Assembly (NCBI GenBank): GCA_024281075.1
Contig: JAMXLK010000036.1
Span: 1-57,164 of the forward strand
DNA from: Vulcanimicrobiia bacterium
GTDB taxonomy: Bacteria; Vulcanimicrobiota; Vulcanimicrobiia; Vulcanimicrobiales; Vulcanimicrobiaceae
Reading direction: 5' to 3'
DNA: 57,164 nt
This document shows, in pieces, positions 50,501 to 57,164 of this stretch. Within the stretch, counting starts at the first letter, position 1. Each line of letters begins with the position of its first letter. Below the pieces are notes generated by a model, which ran no database searches, had not been told where the DNA came from, and was given only the letters and a program-made list of their open reading frames with translations. Made by a program: the position numbers and the translations under genes.

Positions 50501-51699
50501 GTCTCGTCGCCGATCCAGCTTACGAATTCGGCAATGCGCGGACGCCCGCCGTGAAAGACGCCTAATGACGGAGCTTGGAGCGAACCGAAACGCGCGATAC
50601 GGGCCGCCTTCGTGCGCAGCGCAAGGTCCCGAACATCGTTGCGGTCGCCGGCGATGGCCAGCGCTTCGAGCGTGATCCCGTGGCGGGAGAGATACGCAGC
50701 GGCGTCCGCGGGACGCGCGACGCGATGAATGCCGAGCGTGCGCGGCAGAAAAAACGGCGGCGACGCGCGCGGCGGATCGAGTACGGCGAGATACTGCGCA
50801 CCGGCGTCGGCAAAGTATCGTTCGCCGCGAAAAGCCGCGAGGTCGCGCGCCGCCGCCCGGCGCGCCGGCGCCGAGGCGTCGTCAAGCACGCTCGGAAGCT
50901 CGGCGCCCACGTCGCGCAGCGCCGTCGCGAGGTGCTCGGTGAATTCATGCACGCCGATCGCGCCGCCCTCTTCAACGAAGAGTGCGTGCAGCGACAAACA
51001 TCCCTCGCTCTCGTAAAGAATCAGGTCCCGCGCTGCGCCGGCGGCAATCGCTGCAGCGGCGTTCGCGCCGGCAAGCGCTTCGCGCGCGACGTAACCGGCG
51101 CTCGCTTTCGTTCCATATCCGATCATTCGCGTAGGGTACGGAAGGTTTGACGAAATTTCGGCAAGGGTCGCATCGCTGCCGAACGCGACCACCACATCGA
51201 ACTCCCGAAGCGTCGCCGTCTCCGCGTCGCCGTTCCACGAGCGCGCGGCGACGGCATCCCGAATTTCCGGAAGCTCTGAAGTAAGCGTTTCGAAAAACGC
51301 CGTCGCGAGGTAATCCTCGCGGTCCTTGACCAGCACGGTGCATTTTGCGCAGAGCGCGAAGATTGCAGGAGCGATCGCGACGCCGACCGTCGTGCGGCTC
51401 GAGACGATGCAGACGCGTCCGGCCGGCAACGCAGCCGCACGCGCACGACCGGATCGTTCCACGAAACCATCGAGGACGTCGAGCGAGCCGAGCTCGTCTT
51501 CGATGACGCATTCAATGCTATCGCGGCGTAGCGAGCCAAAGAGGCGATCGAATGCATAATCGATCATCGGTTCGGAATAGCCGGTCCGCCGCACGACCGC
51601 ATCGCGCGCACGCACGCGCGGTTCGAAACCCGCGTCGCACCAGGCAACCGCAGCTGCGTCGATTGCCGCGACGATGGCGCGGACCGGCGCCTTAATCAT
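50497..51699 (-). CDS. LuxC-type acyl-CoA reductase
   Basis: 400 residues. The LuxC family reduces acyl-CoA or acyl-enzyme to an aldehyde with NADPH. VCIVSSRTTVGVAIAPAIFA and CTVLVKDREDYLATAFFETL are like its nucleotide/acyl domain; C234 in YESEGCLSLHALFVEEGG fits the catalytic Cys. An open frame upstream to 52143 is antisense to the DUF1565 gene, so I use ATG 51699. No luxAB or luxD is present, so this is not bioluminescence. It leads the run into the aminotransferase. Confidence 0.8.
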   Translation of the reverse strand: MIKAPVRAIVAAIDAAAVAWCDAGFEPRVRARDAVVRRTGYSEPMIDYAFDRLFGSLRRDSIECVIEDELGSLDVLDGFVERSGRARAAALPAGRVCIVSSRTTVGVAIAPAIFALCAKCTVLVKDREDYLATAFFETLTSELPEIRDAVAARSWNGDAETATLREFDVVVAFGSDATLAEISSNLPYPTRMIGYGTKASAGYVAREALAGANAAAAIAAGAARDLILYESEGCLSLHALFVEEGGAIGVHEFTEHLATALRDVGAELPSVLDDASAPARRAAARDLAAFRGERYFADAGAQYLAVLDPPRASPPFFLPRTLGIHRVARPADAAAYLSRHGITLEALAIAGDRNDVRDLALRTKAARIARFGSLQAPSLGVFHGGRPRIAEFVSWIGDET

Positions 51700-51777
51700 C
51701 GCTTCATCTCTTCCGGAGCACGAATCGTGACTCCCCGAGGTTCCGGCGCGCGGTGCGGCAAAGGGGTGGAGGACCTC

Positions 51778-53016
51778 ATGCAGAGTCGTTGGTTCGCGCG
51801 CCTTTTTTTCGCAATCGTCGCTGCGCTGGCAGCCGGCGGTATCCTCGGGGGGACTGCCTGTACCCGTTGGGGCCAACCCGGTCCCGCCATACCGAGCCTT
51901 GCACCCCTTTCGGCGCTGTATGTCGATCCCGTTACCGGAAGCGATACGACGGGGAACGGCAGCATCGCAAAACCATACCGCACGCTGACCAAAGCCGTCG
52001 CAGTGTTTACGGCCGCCAAAGTCCTCTCCCCCAACGGTGTGATCATTCATTTGGGCATCGGCACGTACGACGCAGCGAACGGCGAGCAGTTTCCGATCGT
52101 CGTGTCCAAGACGGTGACGATCCAGGGAACGAACTTCGGCCACAATCCGAGAAGCGGGTCGTTCATCAACGGCTTAGGTGAAGATACCACGTTCGAGCGA
52201 GTCGTCGGAGCGCCGCCGCACAGTGCCTACACCACCCTGGAAGCCGTGCCGCCGGCGGGCCTGAGCGTCTCCGACATCTACGTCGGCGCGACGAAAATTT
52301 CTCTCGGCGCGAAGGCCTTTTACGCGTCGGTCGACGTACTCGGGTCGCTGATCGGCTCGGATTCGAGCTTCGCTGCGGGCGTCGTCTCGTCGTTCAGAAA
52401 CGTGGACGGGGTGCTGGTCGCGGGCGGGTCATTGACGTGCAACTCCTGTCAAATCCACGGCAACAACTTTGGAATCGGCGGCATCTCGGTGCCCATTGCG
52501 ACGGCTTCGCCGTACGCGGCGGCACCGTCAATTACGCTCGACCGCGCCCTCGCCGACAGCACCATTGCGGCTAGAATCGTTGACATTGCAACCGACGGCA
52601 GCGTCGACGTATCGGCCTCGGATGAAGATTTCGAACGCGGCCTCTACGCGTTTACCGATGCTCTTGCGCCCGTAGTTCCGTCCACCGTTCGCGGCGGCAT
52701 CGACTTCGGCGGTGGATTCGCGGGCTCGGTTGGCGGAAATAATTTCATCGGCGCACATCGGAGCGAAATCTTTTTAACGCGCCGCGGCGTGATCGTCAGC
52801 GCGCTCGACGACACCTGGAACCCGCGGCAGCAAGGCGCGAATCGCAGTGGCCAATATCCGCGCGCGCACACCTTTTCCGCGGGCGCCGCCGGGAAGAACG
52901 TGACGATCCGGCAGAATGCTATCGGCAGCACCGTCATGGTCGGGCCTGCCATCGTTCCGACGCCGACGCCCTCAATAAGCCCGTCGGCCTCGCCCAGCCC
53001 GACCCCGACTCCGTAA
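51778..53016 (+). CDS. Secreted DUF1565 beta-helix-type protein with Pro/Ser/Thr tail
   Basis: 412 residues. N-terminal signal peptide LFFAIVAALAAGGILGGTAC, possibly a lipoprotein (Cys at the end of GGTAC). The start of the mature part, ALYVDPVTGSDTTGNGSIAK then PYRTLTKAV, is the DUF1565 pattern that begins many right-handed beta-helix surface proteins. The C terminus is a low-complexity PTPTP/SPSASPSP tail, perhaps a spacer or O-glycosylated stalk. Divergent from the LuxC-type gene and 5 nt before trpC. The exact start (51778 or further up) is uncertain. Confidence 0.8.
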   Translation: MQSRWFARLFFAIVAALAAGGILGGTACTRWGQPGPAIPSLAPLSALYVDPVTGSDTTGNGSIAKPYRTLTKAVAVFTAAKVLSPNGVIIHLGIGTYDAANGEQFPIVVSKTVTIQGTNFGHNPRSGSFINGLGEDTTFERVVGAPPHSAYTTLEAVPPAGLSVSDIYVGATKISLGAKAFYASVDVLGSLIGSDSSFAAGVVSSFRNVDGVLVAGGSLTCNSCQIHGNNFGIGGISVPIATASPYAAAPSITLDRALADSTIAARIVDIATDGSVDVSASDEDFERGLYAFTDALAPVVPSTVRGGIDFGGGFAGSVGGNNFIGAHRSEIFLTRRGVIVSALDDTWNPRQQGANRSGQYPRAHTFSAGAAGKNVTIRQNAIGSTVMVGPAIVPTPTPSISPSASPSPTPTP

Positions 53017-53021
53017 GCCGC

Positions 53022-53834
53022 ATGAGCGACACGCTGCAGAAGATTTATGCCGTCAAAGCATCGGCATTGGAGCGCGAGGAGGCCGCGGAGCCATACGAAG
53101 CGGTCCGCGTACGCGGTTTGGCGCGCGTACCGGAACGCCGCGCTTTCCTTGCGGCGCTGCAGCAAGCCCCAGGCGGAGCGATTATTGCCGAGATCAAACG
53201 GGCGTCGCCGTCGAGCGGATTGATCGCGCGCAGTTTCGATCCCGTCGCCATAGCGCAAACGTATGAAGCAGCCCGCGTCGACGCGATCAGCGTTATCACA
53301 GAACGCGACCATTTTCTCGGCGAGCTGAACTATCTCGATGAAGTGCGCCGCGTTACGTCGCGTCCGCTGCTGCGCAAAGACTTCATGTGGACGCGATATC
53401 AAGTCGCTCAGTCGGCCGCGCACGGGGCGGACTGCATCCTCCTCATCGTCGCCGGTATGGAAGACGAAGCGTTGCACGCCTGTATGAGCGAGGCGGCGGA
53501 ATACGCGCTCGACGTTCTCGTTGAGGCGCACGATGAAGTCGATCTGCGACGCGCGATTAGTGCGGGAGCGCGGCTGGTGGGGATCAACAACCGCAACTTA
53601 CGGACCTTGGAGACCGACCTTGCGGTAAGCGAGCATTTGTTGCCGAAGGTGCCGCACGACATCTTTGCGATCAGCGAAAGCGGCATGCAGGACGCATCCG
53701 ACGTGGCACGGTTGCGCGCGTCCGGCGCTCGCGGCTTTCTCGTCGGCGAAGCGCTGATGCGATCGGAAGACCCGCGCGCCCTCGTCGATGCGCTTCGGGC
53801 CGGCGCGCGTCACCCGATCGGCGCGCCGCTCTAA
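53022..53834 (+). CDS. trpC: Indole-3-glycerol phosphate synthase
   Basis: 270 residues, TIM barrel. Fourth step of tryptophan synthesis from chorismate. Motifs: IIAEIKRASPSSGLI, DAISVITERDHFLG, PLLRKDFMWTRYQV, VEAHDEVDLRRAI, LVGINNRNLRTLETDL and FAISESGMQ. All are as expected, including the catalytic Lys in RKDF. No other trp gene is nearby. It converges on a small membrane protein gene 4 nt away. Confidence 0.96.
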   Translation: MSDTLQKIYAVKASALEREEAAEPYEAVRVRGLARVPERRAFLAALQQAPGGAIIAEIKRASPSSGLIARSFDPVAIAQTYEAARVDAISVITERDHFLGELNYLDEVRRVTSRPLLRKDFMWTRYQVAQSAAHGADCILLIVAGMEDEALHACMSEAAEYALDVLVEAHDEVDLRRAISAGARLVGINNRNLRTLETDLAVSEHLLPKVPHDIFAISESGMQDASDVARLRASGARGFLVGEALMRSEDPRALVDALRAGARHPIGAPL

Positions 53835-53838
53835 CGGT

Positions 53839-54180
53839 TTACAGAAGAAAGTAGAGCGTCGTTCCGACGACGGTGCCCAGTGCGGCCACGAGCGCCGGAG
53901 CCGTGCGGCGTCCGAGCGAAGCGGCCGCTAGTCCACCCAGGCCGACGCCCACGATGCCGGTACCCGGATAGATTTCGCCGTGCTGCAGGTAGCACGTCAG
54001 CAGTACGCCGGTGACCGCGAATAGGAAGACGAGCAGCGGCGACGCGACGCGATCGAGTGCCGCCGCGATGAGCAGCAGGATGCAGACGGCGAGGAGCGCG
54101 CGCAACGGAGCGAACGGCTCCCCGGCCATACCGAGCCCAAGGAAAAATGCGGCAATGGCGACCGCCACCAGCTGCGACAC
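53839..54180 (-). CDS. Small integral membrane protein
   Basis: 113 residues with about four membrane helices (LVAVAIAAFFLGLGMAG, LLAVCILLLIAAALDRV, LVFLFAVTGVLLTCYLQ, ALVAALGTVVGTTLYFLL) and a glycine-rich loop GTGIVGVGLGGLAAASLG. No family recognised. The plus-strand frame through it is a shadow of the following dehydrogenase's long open frame. Confidence 0.6.
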   Translation of the reverse strand: MSQLVAVAIAAFFLGLGMAGEPFAPLRALLAVCILLLIAAALDRVASPLLVFLFAVTGVLLTCYLQHGEIYPGTGIVGVGLGGLAAASLGRRTAPALVAALGTVVGTTLYFLL

Positions 54181-54205
54181 GCTCGGATCTTCGCGTGCGA
54201 ACCAA

Positions 54206-54247
54206 GCAGGCTCCTTCGACTCGCTACGCTCGCTCAGGGCAGGCTCC
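54206..54247 (-). repeat. Dispersed repeat copy E flanked by 9-bp direct repeats
   Basis: CCTTCGACTCGCTACGCTCG followed by CTCAGG is the reverse form of the family core with a longer loop. GCAGGCTCC occurs on both sides (54206-54214 and 54239-54247). Confidence 0.65.
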
Positions 54248-54274
54248 TCTGGCAGCTTCTGCTACTATAGCTTT

Positions 54275-55852
54275 ATGACGACGATAGCCGAAAAACCGAA
54301 CCTCGAGGTCGCTCCGTTTCAGAACGAGCGGGTCAAAGACTTTCGCGACCCGGCCGACGCTGCCGCGATGCGCGCCGCGCTCGAGCGCGTTAAAGCGCAG
54401 CTCGGCAAGCATTATCCGCTGGTCATCGCGGGGCGCAAGATAGAGACCGAAAAGAAAATCCGCTCGGTCAATCCGGCGGATCCCAACGAGGTGATCGGTT
54501 TGACGAGTGCCGCGTCGAAAGAGCAGGCAAACGAAGCGATCGAGGCAGCCTCGCGCGCGTTCGACTCGTGGCGCCACCGAACGCTGCCCGAACGTGCCGC
54601 ATACATCTTTAAAGCCGCTGAAATGCTGCGCTCGCGGCGGTTCGATTACGACGCGCTCTTGGTTTACGAAGTCGGCAAAAGTTGGAGCGAGGCCGACGGC
54701 GACATCGCCGAAGCGATCGACTTTCTCGAGTTCTACGCGCGCGAAGCGTTGCGGTACGCGCAGCCTCAGCCCATCGTGCCCATCGAAGGCGAACGCAACG
54801 AACTCGTCTACATCCCCCTGGGCGTCGGCGCCGTCATCCCGCCTTGGAACTTTGCGGGTGCCATTATGATCGGCATGACCGCGGCGGCAATCGTCTGCGG
54901 TAATACCGTCGTGCTGAAACCGTCGAGCGACGCTGCGGTCATTGCGGCGTGGTTTGTGGATCTACTGCATGAAGTCGGCGTCCCGCCGGGCGTCGTCAAC
55001 TTCATTCCAGGCTCGGGCAGCGAAATCGGCGATCTTATCGTCACGCATCCGAAGATTCGCTTCATCTCGTTTACGGGTTCGAAAGAAGTCGGGCTGCGCA
55101 TCAACGAACTGGCGGCGAAACCGCAAAAAGGACAAAAATGGATCAAGCGGGTCGTTGCCGAGATGGGCGGCAAGGACTCGATCATCGTTGCCGCCGACGC
55201 GGACGTGGATGCAGCCGTCGAAGGCGTAGCGGTTTCGGCATTTGGGTTTCAAGGACAGAAATGTTCGGCGTGCTCACGCGCTATCGTCGAGGAGAGCATT
55301 TACGACGAATTCGTCGATAAACTGAAGCGGCGTGTGGCGACGATTACGGTCGGCGACCCGAGCGACCCCGCGAACTATATGGGCCCCGTCGTCAACGAGA
55401 GCGCGCTCAAGTCAATCATGCGCTACATCGAGACGGGCAAAACGGAGGGCCGCCTCCTGACGGGCGGCGATCGCGTCGGCGATCGCGGATACTTCCTGGA
55501 ACCGACGGTCATTGCCGACGTCGCCCCGGACGCGACCATAGCTCAAGAAGAAATTTTCGGGCCCGTCCTTGCAGTGATCAAAGCCAAAGACTTCGAGAGC
55601 GCGCTCTCGATTGCCAACAACACCGAGTTTGGATTGACCGGATCGCTGTATACGAAGGATGACAAGAAGATCGAGCGCGCGCGCAACGAGTTCTTCGTCG
55701 GAAATCTCTATTTCAATCGCAAGAGCACCGGCGCGTTCGTTGGGGTCCACCCCTTCGGCGGCTTCAACATGTCGGGCACGGACAGCAAGGCCGGCGGCCG
55801 CGATTATCTGCTGCTCTTTATGCAGGCCAAAACAATCTCACGCAAGGTCTGA
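54275..55852 (+). CDS. L-glutamate gamma-semialdehyde dehydrogenase (PruA/RocA type)
   Basis: 525 residues. It oxidises glutamate-5-semialdehyde (from proline or arginine breakdown) to glutamate with NAD. IPPWNFAGAIMIGMTAAAIV, FISFTGSKEVGLRI, the general-base Glu in VVAEMGGKDSIIV and the catalytic Cys in GFQGQKCSACSRAIV are intact; GVHPFGGFNMSGTDSKAGGR at the end is typical of this group. The frame runs upstream to 54011, but the family start and spacing support ATG 54275. Confidence 0.93.
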   Translation: MTTIAEKPNLEVAPFQNERVKDFRDPADAAAMRAALERVKAQLGKHYPLVIAGRKIETEKKIRSVNPADPNEVIGLTSAASKEQANEAIEAASRAFDSWRHRTLPERAAYIFKAAEMLRSRRFDYDALLVYEVGKSWSEADGDIAEAIDFLEFYAREALRYAQPQPIVPIEGERNELVYIPLGVGAVIPPWNFAGAIMIGMTAAAIVCGNTVVLKPSSDAAVIAAWFVDLLHEVGVPPGVVNFIPGSGSEIGDLIVTHPKIRFISFTGSKEVGLRINELAAKPQKGQKWIKRVVAEMGGKDSIIVAADADVDAAVEGVAVSAFGFQGQKCSACSRAIVEESIYDEFVDKLKRRVATITVGDPSDPANYMGPVVNESALKSIMRYIETGKTEGRLLTGGDRVGDRGYFLEPTVIADVAPDATIAQEEIFGPVLAVIKAKDFESALSIANNTEFGLTGSLYTKDDKKIERARNEFFVGNLYFNRKSTGAFVGVHPFGGFNMSGTDSKAGGRDYLLLFMQAKTISRKV

Positions 55853-55861
55853 CATCGCCTC

Positions 55862-55904
55862 GTGTCATCCTGAGCGAAGGCGCGAAGCGCCGGAGTCGAA
55901 GGGC
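55862..55904 (+). repeat. Dispersed palindromic repeat, copy F (with extra inner hairpin)
   Basis: GTGTCATCCTGAGCGAAGG, then an inserted GGCGCGAAGCGCC hairpin, then CGGAGTCGAAGG. The VOC gene on the minus strand ends inside it, so its last ~13 residues come from repeat DNA. Confidence 0.7.
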
Positions 55905-56284
55905 GGAGGCTCTCTAAAGCAGATTTCGAGTTTGTTGCCGTCCTGGTCTTCGAAAAAGCTCGCGTAGTAGAAGGGGCTGTATTCCTCGATCAACGCCGGT
56001 GGTTCGAAAGCAGTCGCGCCGGCGGATCGCGCCACGGCCGACAGGCGGTCGACTTCGTCGCGACTCGACGCGTAGAACGCAATACGGGAGCCGTTCGGCC
56101 GATGCGCCGGATCGACGTCGATGCCGAAGAACGGCGCGGTGCGTTGTCCTCCGGGCCGATAATAGCTGATGGTGTCGTCGTCCTCGCCGATCTCGGTATA
56201 GCCCATTGCAGGCAAGAGCGCGTCGTAAAGCGGTCTGACTTTCGCAAAATCGCTGACCCGCAGGTCGACGTGGTCGATGAGCAT
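55865..56284 (-). CDS. VOC/glyoxalase-family protein
   Basis: 139 residues. Vicinal oxygen chelate fold: MLIDHVDLRVSDFAKVRPLY, APFFGIDVDPAHRPNGSRIA and SFFEDQDGNKLEICFREPP. The C-terminal SGASRLRSG lies in a dispersed repeat and is not part of the fold. I use ATG 56284; the upstream in-frame extension reads into the rRNA promoter region. Substrate unknown; the motif IDHVDLRVSDF suggests a dioxygenase- or glyoxalase-like enzyme. Confidence 0.82.
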   Translation of the reverse strand: MLIDHVDLRVSDFAKVRPLYDALLPAMGYTEIGEDDDTISYYRPGGQRTAPFFGIDVDPAHRPNGSRIAFYASSRDEVDRLSAVARSAGATAFEPPALIEEYSPFYYASFFEDQDGNKLEICFREPPPFDSGASRLRSG

Positions 56285-56423
56285 CCTGCCTACGTCGGCG
56301 CCGCGGCGGGGGCACCCTGCAACCATTGGACCGGTCTGCGCGTTTGATACTAAGGAAGATCCTGAAGCGGATCGAAGCGGGCCGCGTCCCATTCGGGCGA
56401 GCGAGCCCCTCGTCAAGCCTTCC

Positions 56424-56452
56424 TTGACAGCCCTATGTGGCGGCGATATGAT
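56424..56452 (+). promoter_or_regulatory. Strong promoter of the rRNA operon
   Basis: TTGACA (56424-56429), a 17-nt spacer and TATGAT (56447-56452). The -35 is perfect and the -10 differs by one base. Transcription would begin near 56459, about 180 nt before the 16S gene. Confidence 0.88.
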
Positions 56453-56458
56453 AGCCGT

Positions 56459-56640
56459 CGTGCCCCGAGCGACAACCCGGCCGGACCGGTCGGTGGAGTC
56501 GTTGCGGGTTCACGCGCGACTAACGCTCCTTGAAAACTGAACAGTGCAGCAAGCGCATAAGTCTGTGGGTCTCCGGCCATTTTGGTCGAGAGATTGTACA
56601 ATTTCAAATTTGGGAGCCATCATCGGTTCTCCATAAAGTT
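56459..56640 (+). promoter_or_regulatory. rRNA leader with boxA-like element
   Basis: No ORF is supported in 56285-56640; it holds the promoter and the leader. GCTCCTTGAAAACT (56525-56538) resembles the boxA antitermination site used with Nus factors. ATTGTACAAT (56593-56602) is a short palindrome, and a hairpin at 56628-56651 spans the 16S 5' end. Confidence 0.55.

Positions 56641-57164
<524 letters not shown>

Noticed and set aside
50497-51699. Bioluminescence operon (LuxC)
   Set aside because: No luxAB, luxD or luxE is present; LuxC-type reductases occur in other pathways.
51700-52143. Upstream extension of the LuxC-type gene to 548 residues
   Set aside because: It is antisense to the DUF1565 gene and rich in Arg/Cys, like other shadow frames; the family start fits ATG 51699.
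52644-53531. A 295-codon minus-strand frame
   Set aside because: It is antisense to the DUF1565 gene and trpC, with shadow-like composition.
54011-54274. Upstream extension of the glutamate-semialdehyde dehydrogenase
   Set aside because: It crosses the repeat and the opposite-strand membrane protein gene; the dehydrogenase family begins near 54275.
56459-56640. tRNA gene in the rRNA leader
   Set aside because: No cloverleaf or T-arm sequence could be found.

Overview
The window is a high-GC, gene-dense bacterial chromosome segment. It ends in the first ~520 nt of a 16S rRNA gene that has its own strong promoter. GTG and TTG starts are common, and neighbouring genes very often overlap by 4 nt (ATGA, GTGA or TTGA). 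Envelope genes (RseP-type protease, UppS, Amj-type lipid II flippase, dTDP-sugar genes, a LolA-like protein) fit a didermic or atypical-envelope lineage. From the 16S start, the gene content and the dispersed palindromic repeats, I suspect Candidatus Eremiobacterota (WPS-2/Vulcanimicrobiota) or a neighbouring phylum. That placement is inference; no database was searched.

Region 1 (1-9.9 kb): a cut-off secreted protein gene, then a long plus-strand run. It holds molybdenum cofactor genes (moaD, moaE, a MoeB-rhodanese, moaA) mixed with an alpha/beta hydrolase, a DUF1648 membrane protein, an aldo/keto reductase, epoxyqueuosine reductase and a LolA-like protein. It continues into an ECF sigma factor, its zinc-type anti-sigma factor and a DNA photolyase, which looks like a light or oxidative stress module.

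Region 2 (9.3-16.2 kb): a zinc-ribbon membrane protein, an MsbA-type ABC exporter with no standard start codon at its expected N terminus, the sulfate activation pair cysC-sat, a VOC protein, csrA, and two tandem TauE/SafE-type transporters that probably move sulfate or sulfite.

Region 3 (16.2-21.8 kb): rmlA and rmlB (dTDP-sugar synthesis) and a 921-residue LuxR-family ATPase regulator on the minus strand, the latter divergent from a SAM methyltransferase.

Region 4 (21.8-38.6 kb): the conserved rpsB-tsf-pyrH-frr-uppS-cdsA-dxr-rseP-ispG block, led by a near-consensus promoter. dxr carries an apparent in-frame palindromic insertion. The block is then interrupted by a stalk-domain protein, a small ORF enclosed by perfect 30-bp inverted repeats, an amino acid permease and a cobalamin adenosyltransferase. 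It resumes with proS, an exported protein, an M16 peptidase, an Amj-type flippase, a TPR lipoprotein and a DUF4239 protein.

Region 5 (38.6-48.2 kb): a minus-strand trio of membrane sugar-transfer genes (GT39, GtrA, PIG-V-like), then plus-strand glpX, a flavin disulfide reductase, a split NAD synthetase (nitrilase plus NadE), a precorrin-2 dehydrogenase-like protein and cinA.

Region 6 (48.2-57.2 kb): a translationally coupled minus-strand cluster (LuxC-type acyl-CoA reductase, class III aminotransferase, Gfo/Idh oxidoreductase) divergent from a secreted DUF1565 protein. This cluster is the best candidate for an undescribed pathway. It is followed by trpC, a small membrane protein, a glutamate-semialdehyde dehydrogenase, a VOC protein and the rRNA promoter, leader and 16S start. 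Copies of one dispersed palindromic repeat occur at gene ends and in several cases supply C-terminal codons. I saw no CRISPR array, tRNA, prophage or transposase.
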